A stretch of 6,952 bases of DNA from an uncultured Bariatricus sp. (lineage in GTDB: Bacteria; Bacillota; Clostridia; Lachnospirales; Lachnospiraceae): contig CAKRCD010000039.1 of assembly GCA_934307065.1 (NCBI GenBank), positions 1-6,952 of the forward strand, in the 5' to 3' direction. A model generated the notes under the pieces. That model searched no databases. It had not been told where the DNA came from and worked only from the letters and a program-made list of their open reading frames with translations. Positions 1 through 5,964 of this stretch are shown piece after piece. How positions within the stretch are numbered: the stretch's first letter is position 1; each line of letters begins with the position of its first letter. The translations under genes were made by a program, and so were the position numbers.

Positions 1-72
1 GGGTGACAGGATTCGAACCTGCGACCTCCTGGTCCCAAACCAGGCGCTCTAGCCAAGCTGAGCCACACCCCG
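1..72 (-). tRNA. tRNA-Pro(UGG), 3' end cut by the window edge
   Basis: Read on the minus strand, the sequence folds as a tRNA. The acceptor 5' strand CGGGGTG starts at position 72, the anticodon stem CCTGG/CCAGG encloses the loop TTTGGGA, and the T arm GCAGG-TTCGAAT-CCTGT follows. The anticodon is TGG, which reads proline CCA and, by wobble, other CCN codons. The acceptor 3' strand is present only as CACCC, so about the last three bases, including the discriminator, lie outside the window. Other tRNAs may follow beyond the left edge. It has its own consensus promoter upstream. Confidence 0.96.
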
Positions 73-82
73 TTTTCATTTC

Positions 83-99
83 CTTACGTTCTCCGTAAG
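83..99 (-). other. hairpin in the tRNA-Pro precursor leader
   Basis: On the minus strand CTTACG-GAGAA-CGTAAG forms a perfect 6-bp stem with a 5-base loop. It lies between the predicted transcription start near 102 and the mature tRNA 5' end at 72, ending 10 bases before it. No T-tract follows, so it is not a terminator. It would be part of the leader removed by RNase P. A role in folding or processing is only inferred. Confidence 0.5.
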
Positions 100-108
100 A
101 CAATGATT

Positions 109-137
109 ATTATATTACTTTCAGAATCAAATGTCAA
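109..137 (-). promoter_or_regulatory. consensus sigma-A promoter of tRNA-Pro
   Basis: On the minus strand the -35 box TTGACA (132-137) and the -10 box TATAAT (109-114) are both perfect matches and are 17 bases apart. The predicted start is near position 102, about 30 bases before the mature tRNA. An exact consensus promoter is typical of strongly transcribed stable-RNA genes. It lies downstream of yfcE, so transcription from the operon may run into it. Confidence 0.9.
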
Positions 138-210
138 CAATTTTTTATTCTTTTGACACAATTTTTCTCAATTTTTTTCTCATAGAAGTTTTTTAGCATT
201 TTCAATGCAA

Positions 211-693
211 TTACATCAAATACTCTATTTCAACATGGATTTCTCCCGAATCGCTGATTTCCATAATTGCATAGCTTGATTTATGTCCTTCCTGTCGTGG
301 ATAGGTAAGGCTTCCCGGATTTACAAACAGGATTCCTTCCTGTTTCTCCACACACGGCACATGGGTATGTCCAAACAGCACCACCTCCGCCTGATGTTTT
401 CTTCCTTCTTCAGCAAGTCTGCGAAGTCCACTGTGTGCCGCGTAAGAATGTCCATGTGTCAAAAACATTTTCTTGCCTTTAATTACTTCTGTTCTTTCAT
501 AAGGAAGATCTGAGAAATAGTCGTTGTTTCCCGCAACCATACACACTGGACAGCCACTTGCAATTTCCATATAGTCTTCCTCATCCTGAATATCTCCAAG
601 ATGAATCATAAGGTCAATCTTCCCTGCTTTTTCGAGCGCTTTGTCAAATTTATCGTGTCTTCCATGTGTGTCACTTACAATTAAAATTCTCAT
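211..693 (-). CDS. yfcE: YfcE/MJ0936-family metallophosphoesterase
   Basis: This 160-residue cytosolic protein is a small calcineurin-like phosphodiesterase of the YfcE/MJ0936 family, a usual length for it. Metal-binding motifs occur in the expected order: SDTHG (residues 7-11), HLGD (31-34), GNND (55-58), LTHGH (78-82) and FGHTH (107-111), followed by NPGS (125-128). Family members are Mn-dependent and cleave phosphodiester bonds in artificial substrates; the natural substrate is not settled. The ATG has an AGGA ribosome site 7 bases upstream. It is the last gene of a probable rlmL-rdgB-yfcE operon, 55 bases after rdgB. No T-tracted terminator follows the stop codon. The family is secure; the cellular role is not. 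Confidence 0.93.
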   Translation of the reverse strand: MRILIVSDTHGRHDKFDKALEKAGKIDLMIHLGDIQDEEDYMEIASGCPVCMVAGNNDYFSDLPYERTEVIKGKKMFLTHGHSYAAHSGLRRLAEEGRKHQAEVVLFGHTHVPCVEKQEGILFVNPGSLTYPRQEGHKSSYAIMEISDSGEIHVEIEYLM

Positions 694-748
694 CTTATTT
701 TCCTTATTCCATATTCATGAATTCTATATTTGCAATCTTCCGTTCCCA

Positions 749-1360
749 TTACCGCTGAAGTTTCTGCTCCATAATCTTTCGCATCATCCGAAGACCTTTT
801 CCTCGATGACTGAGTTCATTCTTCTTTTCTGGACTGAGTTCTGCCGATGTGCAGCCAAACTCCGGCAAATAGAAAATCGGGTCATAGCCGAAACCATTTG
901 CCCCGGCGATTTCATAAGCCACCCGGCCTTCCATAGTTCCACGGACTACTTCTTTCTCTCCGTTTGGAAATACTGCTGCTATGGCGCAGACAAACCGTGC
1001 TGTTCTTTCTTCATCCGGTACACCTTTCATTCTGGAAAGCAGCAGATTGTTCTTAATCAAATAAGAGGTATCTGTTCCGGCATAGCGTGCGGAACGAATT
1101 CCCGGTTCTTTATTCAGATAGTCGATTTCCAGACCGGAATCATCTGCCAGAACAATGGCATTCATGGTTTTAACTTCCGGGATTTCTGCAATTGCCGATG
1201 CTTTAATCAACGCATTTTCTTCAAAAGTTGCTCCATTTTCTTCGATATCTACGGAAATGCCAGCCTCCTTCATGGACAGAATTTCCATACCCAAATCCTG
1301 TAAAATCATACGGATTTCTTTCATTTTATTTGAATTGCCTGTGGCAAAAATAATTTTCAT
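749..1360 (-). CDS. rdgB: RdgB/HAM1 XTP/dITP pyrophosphatase
   Basis: This 203-residue protein has the full pattern of the RdgB/HAM1 family, which hydrolyses XTP, ITP and dITP to the monophosphate and pyrophosphate. It thereby keeps deaminated purines out of DNA and RNA. The nucleotide loop TGNSNKMKE is at residues 7-15, NGATFEENA at 42-50, the catalytic LADDSGLE at 71-78, GIRSARYAG at 87-95, GFGYDPIF at 156-163 and the base-recognising SHRGKGL at 184-190. Length matches the family (about 195-205). The ATG follows an AAGGA site. It lies 47 bases after rlmL and 55 before yfcE with no terminator in either gap, so the three are probably cotranscribed. RdgB next to a YfcE-type phosphodiesterase is, as I recall, a common pairing in Firmicutes. 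Confidence 0.97.
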   Translation of the reverse strand: MKIIFATGNSNKMKEIRMILQDLGMEILSMKEAGISVDIEENGATFEENALIKASAIAEIPEVKTMNAIVLADDSGLEIDYLNKEPGIRSARYAGTDTSYLIKNNLLLSRMKGVPDEERTARFVCAIAAVFPNGEKEVVRGTMEGRVAYEIAGANGFGYDPIFYLPEFGCTSAELSPEKKNELSHRGKGLRMMRKIMEQKLQR

Positions 1361-1407
1361 ATTGTTGGTTCCTTCTTATTTTCTTTATTTGCAAGTATAC
1401 GAATCTT

Positions 1408-2556
1408 TTATTTTTCTCTTCTTGGAGGTTTTGGACCCTGGAACTGATAAAAATAGGTTTTCAACATTCCATTGTAAATCTTTCGATTCTTATCTGCTTT
1501 TCTGCCAAAATATTTCTCTGCTTCTTCATAGCTGGTAATCATGTAAGCAGACCATGTGTCCAGGTGTTTGAAACTCTCGCCAAACTCTTTATATAATGCA
1601 GGAAGGTCTTTCTTTTCTTCCAGCCGCTCTCCGTATGGCGGATTCGTGATAATGAAACCATATTTTTTTGGATGCCGCAAATCTTTGACCGCACGCTCCT
1701 GAAAATGGATTAAATGGTCCACGCCTGCATCTTTCGCATTCTGCCTTGCAGCTTTCACTGCCTCCGGATTCAAATCATAGCCCTGAATATCCACTTCGAT
1801 ATCTGCATTTACCAAATCATGCGCCTCATCCATGGCATCATACCATGCCTTTTTCGGAATCAGGTTGTCCCAGTCTTCCGCTGTAAAAGACCGATTCATG
1901 CCCGGTGCAATATTTGCCGCCATCATTGCTGCTTCGATTGGAAACGTCCCGCTTCCGCAGAATGGGTCAACTAAAATACGGTCCTTTTTCCACGGTGTCA
2001 ACATAATAAGTGAGGCTGCCAATGTCTCTGTAATTGGCGCTTTTACCGTCATCTGGCGATAGCCTCTCTTATGCAGGGAAGTCCCTGAAGTATCGATCCC
2101 GATTGTCACAATATCCTTCATCAAAAATACGCGGACTGGATAGGACGCTCCATCTTCTGCGAACCATTCTACATGATATTTCTGTTTTAACCGTTCCACC
2201 ATGGCTTTCTTCATAATGGACTGAATATCGGAAGGGCTGAACAGCTTACTCTTTACAGATGCTGCCTTTGTTACCCAGAATTTTCCATCTTTCGGTATGT
2301 AATTTTCCCATGGAATCGCTTTCGTCTTATCAAACAGTTCTTCAAATGTCTCTGCTTTAAAAGCTCCCACTTTTAACAATATTCTTTCTGCGGTTCTGAG
2401 AAATACATTCGCATCACAGATCGCCTGTGCATCTCCCCAGAAACTTACTCTTCCATCTTCTACCGATGATATCTCATATCCTAAATCCAGCACTTCTCTT
2501 TTCAGAACAGACTCTAATCCGAAATGACAAGGTGCAATCAATTCCAGTTTTTCCAT
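1408..2556 (-). CDS. rlmL: RlmL-like THUMP-domain 23S rRNA methyltransferase
   Basis: With the start at 2556 the protein has 382 residues. An N-terminal THUMP RNA-binding region (about 45-155) precedes a class I SAM-dependent methyltransferase domain of the UPF0020 type (about 160-370). The SAM loop DPFCGSGTFPIEAA is at 197-210 and the catalytic NPPYGER at 305-311, the NPPY signature of N2-guanine methylation. It corresponds to Bacillus YpsC and to the N-terminal half of E. coli RlmL, which makes m2G2445 in 23S rRNA; the RlmK half of the E. coli fusion is absent. The exact target base is inferred. An in-frame ATG at 2583 was rejected: it has no ribosome site and lies upstream of the predicted transcription start (about 2579). 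The chosen ATG has GGAGG 6 bases upstream. First gene of the operon. Confidence 0.93.
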   Translation of the reverse strand: MEKLELIAPCHFGLESVLKREVLDLGYEISSVEDGRVSFWGDAQAICDANVFLRTAERILLKVGAFKAETFEELFDKTKAIPWENYIPKDGKFWVTKAASVKSKLFSPSDIQSIMKKAMVERLKQKYHVEWFAEDGASYPVRVFLMKDIVTIGIDTSGTSLHKRGYRQMTVKAPITETLAASLIMLTPWKKDRILVDPFCGSGTFPIEAAMMAANIAPGMNRSFTAEDWDNLIPKKAWYDAMDEAHDLVNADIEVDIQGYDLNPEAVKAARQNAKDAGVDHLIHFQERAVKDLRHPKKYGFIITNPPYGERLEEKKDLPALYKEFGESFKHLDTWSAYMITSYEEAEKYFGRKADKNRKIYNGMLKTYFYQFQGPKPPRREK

Positions 2557-2562
2557 TGGCTT

Positions 2563-2567
2563 CCTCC
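2563..2567 (-). promoter_or_regulatory. ribosome binding site that sets the rlmL start
   Basis: Minus-strand GGAGG with 6 bases to the ATG at 2556. The in-frame ATG at 2583 has nothing comparable upstream, so this site decides for the shorter 382-residue protein. Confidence 0.85.
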
Positions 2568-2585
2568 ACTTTCTACTCCCCATTT

Positions 2586-2615
2586 ATATTACGTGGTTAT
2601 CCGCGTATTTGTCAA
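2586..2615 (-). promoter_or_regulatory. sigma-A promoter of the rlmL-rdgB-yfcE operon
   Basis: On the minus strand a perfect -35 box TTGACA (2610-2615) and a -10 box TAATAT (2586-2591) are separated by 18 bases. The predicted start is near 2579, giving a leader of about 23 bases before the rlmL ATG at 2556. No other good promoter is seen before rdgB or yfcE. Confidence 0.82.
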
Positions 2616-2687
2616 GCACTGATACCCCTATATAGAAAATACTTACACCGGAAAGCATGCTCCATCTTTGCCAGACACTCGGCATTG

Positions 2688-2721
2688 AAAAAGGCGGCAT
2701 CTTTCCAGATACCGCCCTTTT
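2688..2721 (-). terminator. intrinsic terminator of the Asn-rich gene
   Basis: On the minus strand GGCGGTATCT and AGATGCCGCC form a 10-bp stem (one G-U pair) with a GGAA loop, followed by TTTTT. It begins 12 bases after the stop codon of the 70-residue Asn-rich gene. The plus-strand reading also ends in CTTTT, but no gene needs it there. It insulates the rlmL promoter, about 70 bases further on, from upstream transcription. Confidence 0.9.
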
Positions 2722-2732
2722 GTCTGCTTTAC

Positions 2733-2945
2733 CTAATACTTGTCTGTTTCATCATAGCCTGAAGTTACGTTCTTGCTCTGATATGCTCCATTCTTGTTTG
2801 CCGCATTTTTATTTGATGCATTTTTGTTAGAACTGTTATACGCATTCTTGTTAGAAGCGTTCTTGTTCATTCCATTTTTGTTTGTACTGTTTGTGCTGTT
2901 TTTGTTTGTGCTGTTTGAATCAACATCATTGTAATTCTTTGCCAT
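2733..2945 (-). CDS. 70-residue Asn/Lys/Ser-rich repeat protein, function unknown
   Basis: I do not recognise this family. The protein is hydrophilic, with 20 Asn, 10 Lys and 10 Ser in 70 residues, no Cys or Trp, and no signal peptide or membrane segment. Residues 14-57 are built from seven NKN motifs in a regular 8-5-5-8-5-5 spacing. The flanks differ: the N-terminus is MAKNYNDVDS and the C-terminus acidic and aromatic (SGYDETDKY). Although low in complexity it is a credible gene: GGAGG sits 8 bases before the ATG, a strong terminator follows the stop, and it stands alone. The promoter region resembles a sigma-G site better than a sigma-A site. A disordered spore-core protein, comparable in style to the Gln/Asn-rich gamma-type acid-soluble spore proteins, is one possibility, but there is no sequence motif that proves it. 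Confidence 0.8.
   Translation of the reverse strand: MAKNYNDVDSNSTNKNSTNSTNKNGMNKNASNKNAYNSSNKNASNKNAANKNGAYQSKNVTSGYDETDKY
2775..2906 (-). repeat. coding tandem repeat, 18-residue (54-bp) unit of NKN motifs
   Basis: Residues 14-31 (NKNSTNSTNKNGMNKNAS) and 32-49 (NKNAYNSSNKNASNKNAA) are two complete 18-residue units, each made of one 8-residue and two 5-residue NKN blocks. Residues 50-57 (NKNGAYQS) begin a third unit. The pattern suggests 5- and 8-residue blocks that were later duplicated as an 18-residue unit. The copies have diverged, so this is old rather than recent slippage. Confidence 0.85.
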
Positions 2946-2977
2946 TTGAATTTCCTCCTATCACATTTGTACCATCA

Positions 2978-3006
2978 TAGTATTGCTCGCTTTTCAAGTT
3001 TTATCC
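2978..3006 (-). promoter_or_regulatory. possible sigma-G-type promoter of the Asn-rich gene
   Basis: On the minus strand AATACTA (2978-2984) differs in one base from the sigma-G -10 consensus CATACTA, and GGATA (3002-3006) lies 17 bases upstream where the GHATR-like -35 is expected, with one mismatch. The start would fall near 2971, just before the GGAGG site at 2954-2958. A sigma-A reading with TTGAAA (2992-2997) needs the poor -10 box TGGTAC at the right distance. This is a weak match to a loose consensus. Confidence 0.35.
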
Positions 3007-3053
3007 TGACATTAAGAAATTCTTTAGATGTTCATTATTTTTTTATTTTTATC

Positions 3054-3082
3054 TTGCTTTTTCATAGTTGGTATATTATACT
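3054..3082 (+). promoter_or_regulatory. plus-strand sigma-A-like promoter of a candidate small RNA
   Basis: TTGCTT (3054-3059, 3 of 6 consensus bases) and TATACT (3077-3082, 5 of 6) are 17 bases apart. An A/T-only tract (3035-3050) directly upstream could act as an UP element. An alternative extended -10, TGG followed by TATATT (3069-3077), overlaps it. The predicted start is about 3084-3089. It points away from the Asn-rich gene and into the gap, where there is no protein gene on the plus strand. Confidence 0.45.
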
Positions 3083-3088
3083 TATGTT

Positions 3089-3270
3089 TGTGGAAAGTTA
3101 ATTTCTACAACCCCTTATTAATTATTTATACTCCCCTCAAACGCTCGATAGCTCCCCTATCGGTCATTTACTTTTATACAAAATAACGGGCTGAGCACTG
3201 CATTGAACCGCGTAAATCATAAAAGGCATTTCTTACCTTTCATATAAGGAAAGAAATGCCTTTTCTTTAT
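3089..3270 (+). ncRNA. candidate C-rich small regulatory RNA
   Basis: A transcript from the promoter at 3054-3082 to the terminator at 3221-3264 would be about 180 nt. It would open with a stem-loop, TTGTGGAAA/TTTCTACAA (3088-3110; 9 bp with one G-U pair, 5-base loop). A second stem, CGATAG-CTCCC-CTATCG (3146-3162), is perfect. CCCC occurs at 3111-3114, 3133-3136 and 3154-3157, about every 21-22 bases, and CTCCCCT appears twice. Such C-rich single-stranded stretches are the known seed type by which Firmicute small RNAs such as RsaE/RoxS pair with Shine-Dalgarno sequences. I do not recognise a named family. The promoter, hairpins and terminator are visible; transcription and function are inferred. 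Confidence 0.38.
3221..3264. terminator. bidirectional intrinsic terminator
   Basis: AAAAGGCATTTCTT (3221-3234) pairs perfectly with AAGAAATGCCTTTT (3251-3264). After one mismatched pair, CCTT and AAGG add four more pairs. On the minus strand it starts 2 bases after the DUF1700 stop and ends in TTTT, so it closes the glnN-DUF1700 unit. On the plus strand it is followed by TTTTCTTTAT and would end the candidate small RNA. Confidence 0.9.
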
Positions 3271-3713
3271 CGTTTTAATAAATTTATGATGATTGCGATA
3301 ATCAGAATTGGTACAAGAACCGGTGCGAGCAGGCTGACCACTCCTGTAATCAGCGACAAAATCAATCCGATGACTGCAATTACTCCCACAATAAGCAGAG
3401 CTTTCTTCCACCATGTATCCACACGATACACTTTCATTCCATCATAGTCTGACCGTCTGCCATACCCCTGATAATCATTATTCTCTGAAGAATCATATGC
3501 ATTTTTCTCTTCTGGTACGCCTGTATTGATAATCGTCTTTGCAATTAACCAAGGATCTCCAAGCTCATTTAATATTTCTTCTTCTGTTCTGCCCTTCCGT
3601 TCTTCATCGCTGATATACTGACTGTAATATCTGATATTTTCCTCTACTGTACGAGAGGACAAATCTGTCGCAAGTGCTTCTCTCAGTTGTTGTAAAAATT
3701 CTGTTTTATTCAA
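3267..3713 (-). CDS. DUF1700/HAAS-domain membrane protein
   Basis: This 148-residue protein has an N-terminal helical HAAS-like region (about 1-62). It has the usual features: a start like MNKTEFLQQL, an ENIRYYSQYI segment, acidic EERKGRTEEEIL and the hallmark LGDP at 51-54. A polar linker rich in Asn, Asp and Tyr (about 66-100) leads to two hydrophobic segments (about 104-125 and 126-146), ending LLKR, so it should sit in the cytoplasmic membrane. DUF1700 genes usually follow a PadR-type repressor and are thought to act with it; no such gene is here. Instead the gene lies 36 bases behind glnN, without a terminator or evident promoter between. The start is TTG. The family is reasonably sure; the function is unknown. 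Confidence 0.85.
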   Translation of the reverse strand: MNKTEFLQQLREALATDLSSRTVEENIRYYSQYISDEERKGRTEEEILNELGDPWLIAKTIINTGVPEEKNAYDSSENNDYQGYGRRSDYDGMKVYRVDTWWKKALLIVGVIAVIGLILSLITGVVSLLAPVLVPILIIAIIINLLKR

Positions 3714-3720
3714 TCTGTCT

Positions 3721-3725
3721 CCTCC
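3721..3725 (-). promoter_or_regulatory. ribosome binding site supporting a TTG start
   Basis: Minus-strand GGAGG, within GGGAGGAG, lies 7 bases before the TTG at 3711-3713. The next in-frame ATG is residue 93, past the conserved LGDP, so TTG is the only reasonable start. Confidence 0.8.
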
Positions 3726-3749
3726 CGTCTACAGCTTTGTTTTCTATTG

Positions 3750-5873
3750 TTATACTTCAAATAATAAGTCACCATATGAAGGCATCGGCCACATATTCTT
3801 GTCTACAATCATTTCCAGTTCATCTACCGGTTTACGCAGTGCTTCCATAGCCGGAACAATCTGCTCTCTGAAGAAAAATGCTTTGTCACGAATCGGCTGC
3901 ACATGTTCTACCTGAGCTGTTACCTCTTCCAGTTTCTTCAGTGCATTTCTTGTCTCTGTCAGAAGCTCAGATGACTTTGTAAGAAGCTCTTCCTGAACTT
4001 CTACCGTTACCGCACTGCTGGCCTGACGCACCTGATTAATAGAAGTTGCCAGTGCCGTGATATATTTAATAACAGCCGGAATAATATGCTTGCTTGCAAT
4101 ATCTATCATAGAACGTGATTCGATATTAATAACCTTCGTATATGTTTCATATTTGATTTCTGCGCGTGATTCCAGTTCCGCTCTGTTAAATACATCGAAT
4201 TTTTCAAACATATTTACAGTATCTTCTGTAGTTAAGTATTCAATACTTTCCACCATACTGGTAATATTTGGAAGTCCTCTACGTTCCGCTTCTTTTACCC
4301 ATTCTTCGGAATATCCGTTGCCATTGAATACAATTTTCTGGTGTTCCGTTGCATATTTACTAATTAGTTCATGTACTGCCACATCAAAATTTTCTGCTTT
4401 TTCCAGATAGTCGCATGCTTCAGAAAATGCTTCTGCAACAATGGTATTAAGCACTACGTTTGGAGAGGCAACCGAATCTCTGGAGCCTACCATACGGAAC
4501 TCGAATTTATTTCCGGTAAATGCAAATGGTGATGTACGGTTTCTGTCTGTGGCATCTTTCGCAAAATCAGGTAATGTACTGACTCCTGTATGAAGTTTTC
4601 CGCCTTTCAGGCTTCGTTCTGCCTCGCCGGTCTTAATCATCTGCGCAAGTACATCTTCCAACTGGTCACCCAGATATGCAGAAATAATTGCCGGTGGTGC
4701 CTCATCCGCGCCGAGACGGTGGTCATTTCCCGCATCGGCAGCCGACTCTCTTAATAAGGCTGCATGTTCATCAACTGCTTTTAAAATACAGGTAAGCACC
4801 AGTAAGAACTGCATATTCTCATGCGGCTTCTTACCCGGGTCAAGCAAATTAATTCCATCATCGGTTACCAAGGACCAGTTATTGTGCTTACCAGAACCAT
4901 TTACGCCTTCAAATGGCTTTTCATGAAGAAGGCAGTGTAAATTGTGTTGATATGCCACCTTTTTCAAAGTCTCCATTACAAGCTGATTGTGGTCTACTGC
5001 CACGTTGCACATACTGTAAATCGGAGCCAGTTCATGCTGTCCCGGTGCGACCTCATTGTGCTGTGTCTTTGCTGAAACACCAAGTTTCCAGAGTTCTTCG
5101 TTCACATCCTGCATAAATGCAGCAATACGTTCACGAATAGCTCCAAAATAATGGTCATCCAGTTCCTGCCCTTTCGGAGGCATTGCCCCAAACAAGGTAC
5201 GTCCTGTAAATACCAAATCTTTTCGTTTCAGATATTTGTCCCTGTCTACCAGGAAATATTCCTGTTCAATACCGACCGATGGTGTAACCTTGGTAGAAGT
5301 TGTATTTCCAAACAAACGAATCAGTCGTACAGACTGTTTGTCAATTGCTTCCATAGAGCGGAGCAGTGGTGTCTTCTGGTCCAAAGCTTCCCCTGTATAA
5401 GAGCAGAACGCTGTCGGAATATATAAAATCGCTGTTGTTCCATCTGCACTCTTTTTAATAAATGCCGGAGAAGTACAATCCCATGTTGTATATCCTCTCG
5501 CTTCGAAAGTAGAACGCAGTCCACCTGATGGGAAAGAAGAAGCGTCCGGTTCCCCCTTAATCAGTTCCTTTCCAGAAAACTCCATCAGAACTTTTCCATT
5601 TGACTTTGGTGCAGAAATAAATGCATCATGTTTCTCTGCAGTTGCTCCTGTAAGAGGCTGGAACCAGTGCGAATAATGGGTTGCTCCCTTTTCAATCGCC
5701 CACTCCTTCATCTCATGTGCAATCACATCTGCAGTTGTGGACTGAAGCTCTGTTCCTGCTTCAATCGTGTTCTTCAATTCTCTGTAAGTCTTTCGTGGAA
5801 GCCTCTCCTGCATGACCGCATCGTTAAATACGTTCTCGCCAAAAATATCCATCACCTTAATTACTTCACTCAT
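3750..5873 (-). CDS. glnN: type III glutamine synthetase
   Basis: GSIII makes glutamine from glutamate, ammonia and ATP in the cytosol; family members are dodecamers of about 700-730 residues, and this one has 707. Motifs of this class are clear: [10 protein letters not shown] (201-210), [12 protein letters not shown] (273-284), [12 protein letters not shown] (323-334, nucleotide/substrate site) and [25 protein letters not shown] metal and phosphate contacts (444-464). The C-terminal part (about 620-690) is helical and Glu/Lys-rich. The start at 5873 is chosen because AAAGGA lies 7 bases upstream; an in-frame TTG at 5894 would add 7 residues and has no ribosome site. fba lies 91 bases upstream, with a terminator-like hairpin between. 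DUF1700 follows. No nitrogen regulator or PII gene is in the window, so control cannot be read from neighbours. Confidence 0.97.
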   Translation of the reverse strand: MSEVIKVMDIFGENVFNDAVMQERLPRKTYRELKNTIEAGTELQSTTADVIAHEMKEWAIEKGATHYSHWFQPLTGATAEKHDAFISAPKSNGKVLMEFSGKELIKGEPDASSFPSGGLRSTFEARGYTTWDCTSPAFIKKSADGTTAILYIPTAFCSYTGEALDQKTPLLRSMEAIDKQSVRLIRLFGNTTSTKVTPSVGIEQEYFLVDRDKYLKRKDLVFTGRTLFGAMPPKGQELDDHYFGAIRERIAAFMQDVNEELWKLGVSAKTQHNEVAPGQHELAPIYSMCNVAVDHNQLVMETLKKVAYQHNLHCLLHEKPFEGVNGSGKHNNWSLVTDDGINLLDPGKKPHENMQFLLVLTCILKAVDEHAALLRESAADAGNDHRLGADEAPPAIISAYLGDQLEDVLAQMIKTGEAERSLKGGKLHTGVSTLPDFAKDATDRNRTSPFAFTGNKFEFRMVGSRDSVASPNVVLNTIVAEAFSEACDYLEKAENFDVAVHELISKYATEHQKIVFNGNGYSEEWVKEAERRGLPNITSMVESIEYLTTEDTVNMFEKFDVFNRAELESRAEIKYETYTKVINIESRSMIDIASKHIIPAVIKYITALATSINQVRQASSAVTVEVQEELLTKSSELLTETRNALKKLEEVTAQVEHVQPIRDKAFFFREQIVPAMEALRKPVDELEMIVDKNMWPMPSYGDLLFEV

Positions 5874-5880
5874 TCTTTTA

Positions 5881-5886
5881 TCCTTT
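5881..5886 (-). promoter_or_regulatory. ribosome binding site that sets the glnN start
   Basis: Minus-strand AAAGGA with 7 bases to the ATG at 5873. It lies inside the extension that a TTG start at 5894 would create, which argues for the ATG. Confidence 0.8.
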
Positions 5887-5903
5887 CGCTGCAAAAAATT
5901 ACT

Positions 5904-5936
5904 AAAAAGGAGTCTTGCTTAAGTGCAAAACTCCTT
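5904..5936 (-). terminator. terminator or attenuator between fba and glnN
   Basis: On the minus strand AAGGAGTTTTGC and GCAAGACTCCTT form a 12-bp stem with one G-U pair and the loop ACTTAA, followed by TTTTT (5904-5908, its last two bases also belonging to the stem). It is 28 bases downstream of the fba stop. Only 30 bases separate its end from the glnN ATG, too few for a separate promoter and leader, so glnN is either read through it or started from a promoter that overlaps it. Confidence 0.82.
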
Positions 5937-5964
5937 CGGTTGTCGCTTCATATGTAACGAACAA

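Larger units (their letters stand above)
2946..3266. other. 321-base gene-free gap with a candidate plus-strand RNA gene
   Basis: No credible protein gene is seen on either strand. The right part (from about 3035) carries an A/T-rich tract, a plus-strand promoter-like sequence, two stem-loops, three CCCC motifs and a terminator, described separately. The left part (2946-3006) holds the ribosome site and probable promoter of the Asn-rich gene. In the piece between (3007-3034) I see only the short inverted repeat AAGAA-A-TTCTT (3014-3024), which I do not interpret. Confidence 0.7.

Noticed and set aside
196..208. Terminator of the yfcE operon (GCATT-GAA-AATGC)
   Set aside because: The stem is only 5 bp and is followed by A-rich, not T-rich, sequence on the minus strand.
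713..722. Palindrome ATTCATGAAT between rdgB and yfcE as an operator
   Set aside because: It is short, A/T-rich, not next to a promoter and likely by chance.
641..1303. Long plus-strand open reading frame opposite rdgB
   Set aside because: It lies antisense to a well-conserved gene, is rich in Cys, Phe and His as expected of a shadow frame, and has no recognisable domain. Others, such as 4057-4410 opposite glnN, were rejected likewise.
2946..3266. 6S RNA or a known riboswitch in the gap
   Set aside because: The long bubble-containing hairpin of 6S RNA is not seen, and no aptamer core was recognised; nor is there a downstream plus-strand gene to control.
5904..5936. ANTAR-type antitermination target before glnN
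   Set aside because: ANTAR sites need two hairpins with six-base loops having A at position 1 and G at position 4. Only one hairpin is seen and its loop ACTTAA has U at position 4.
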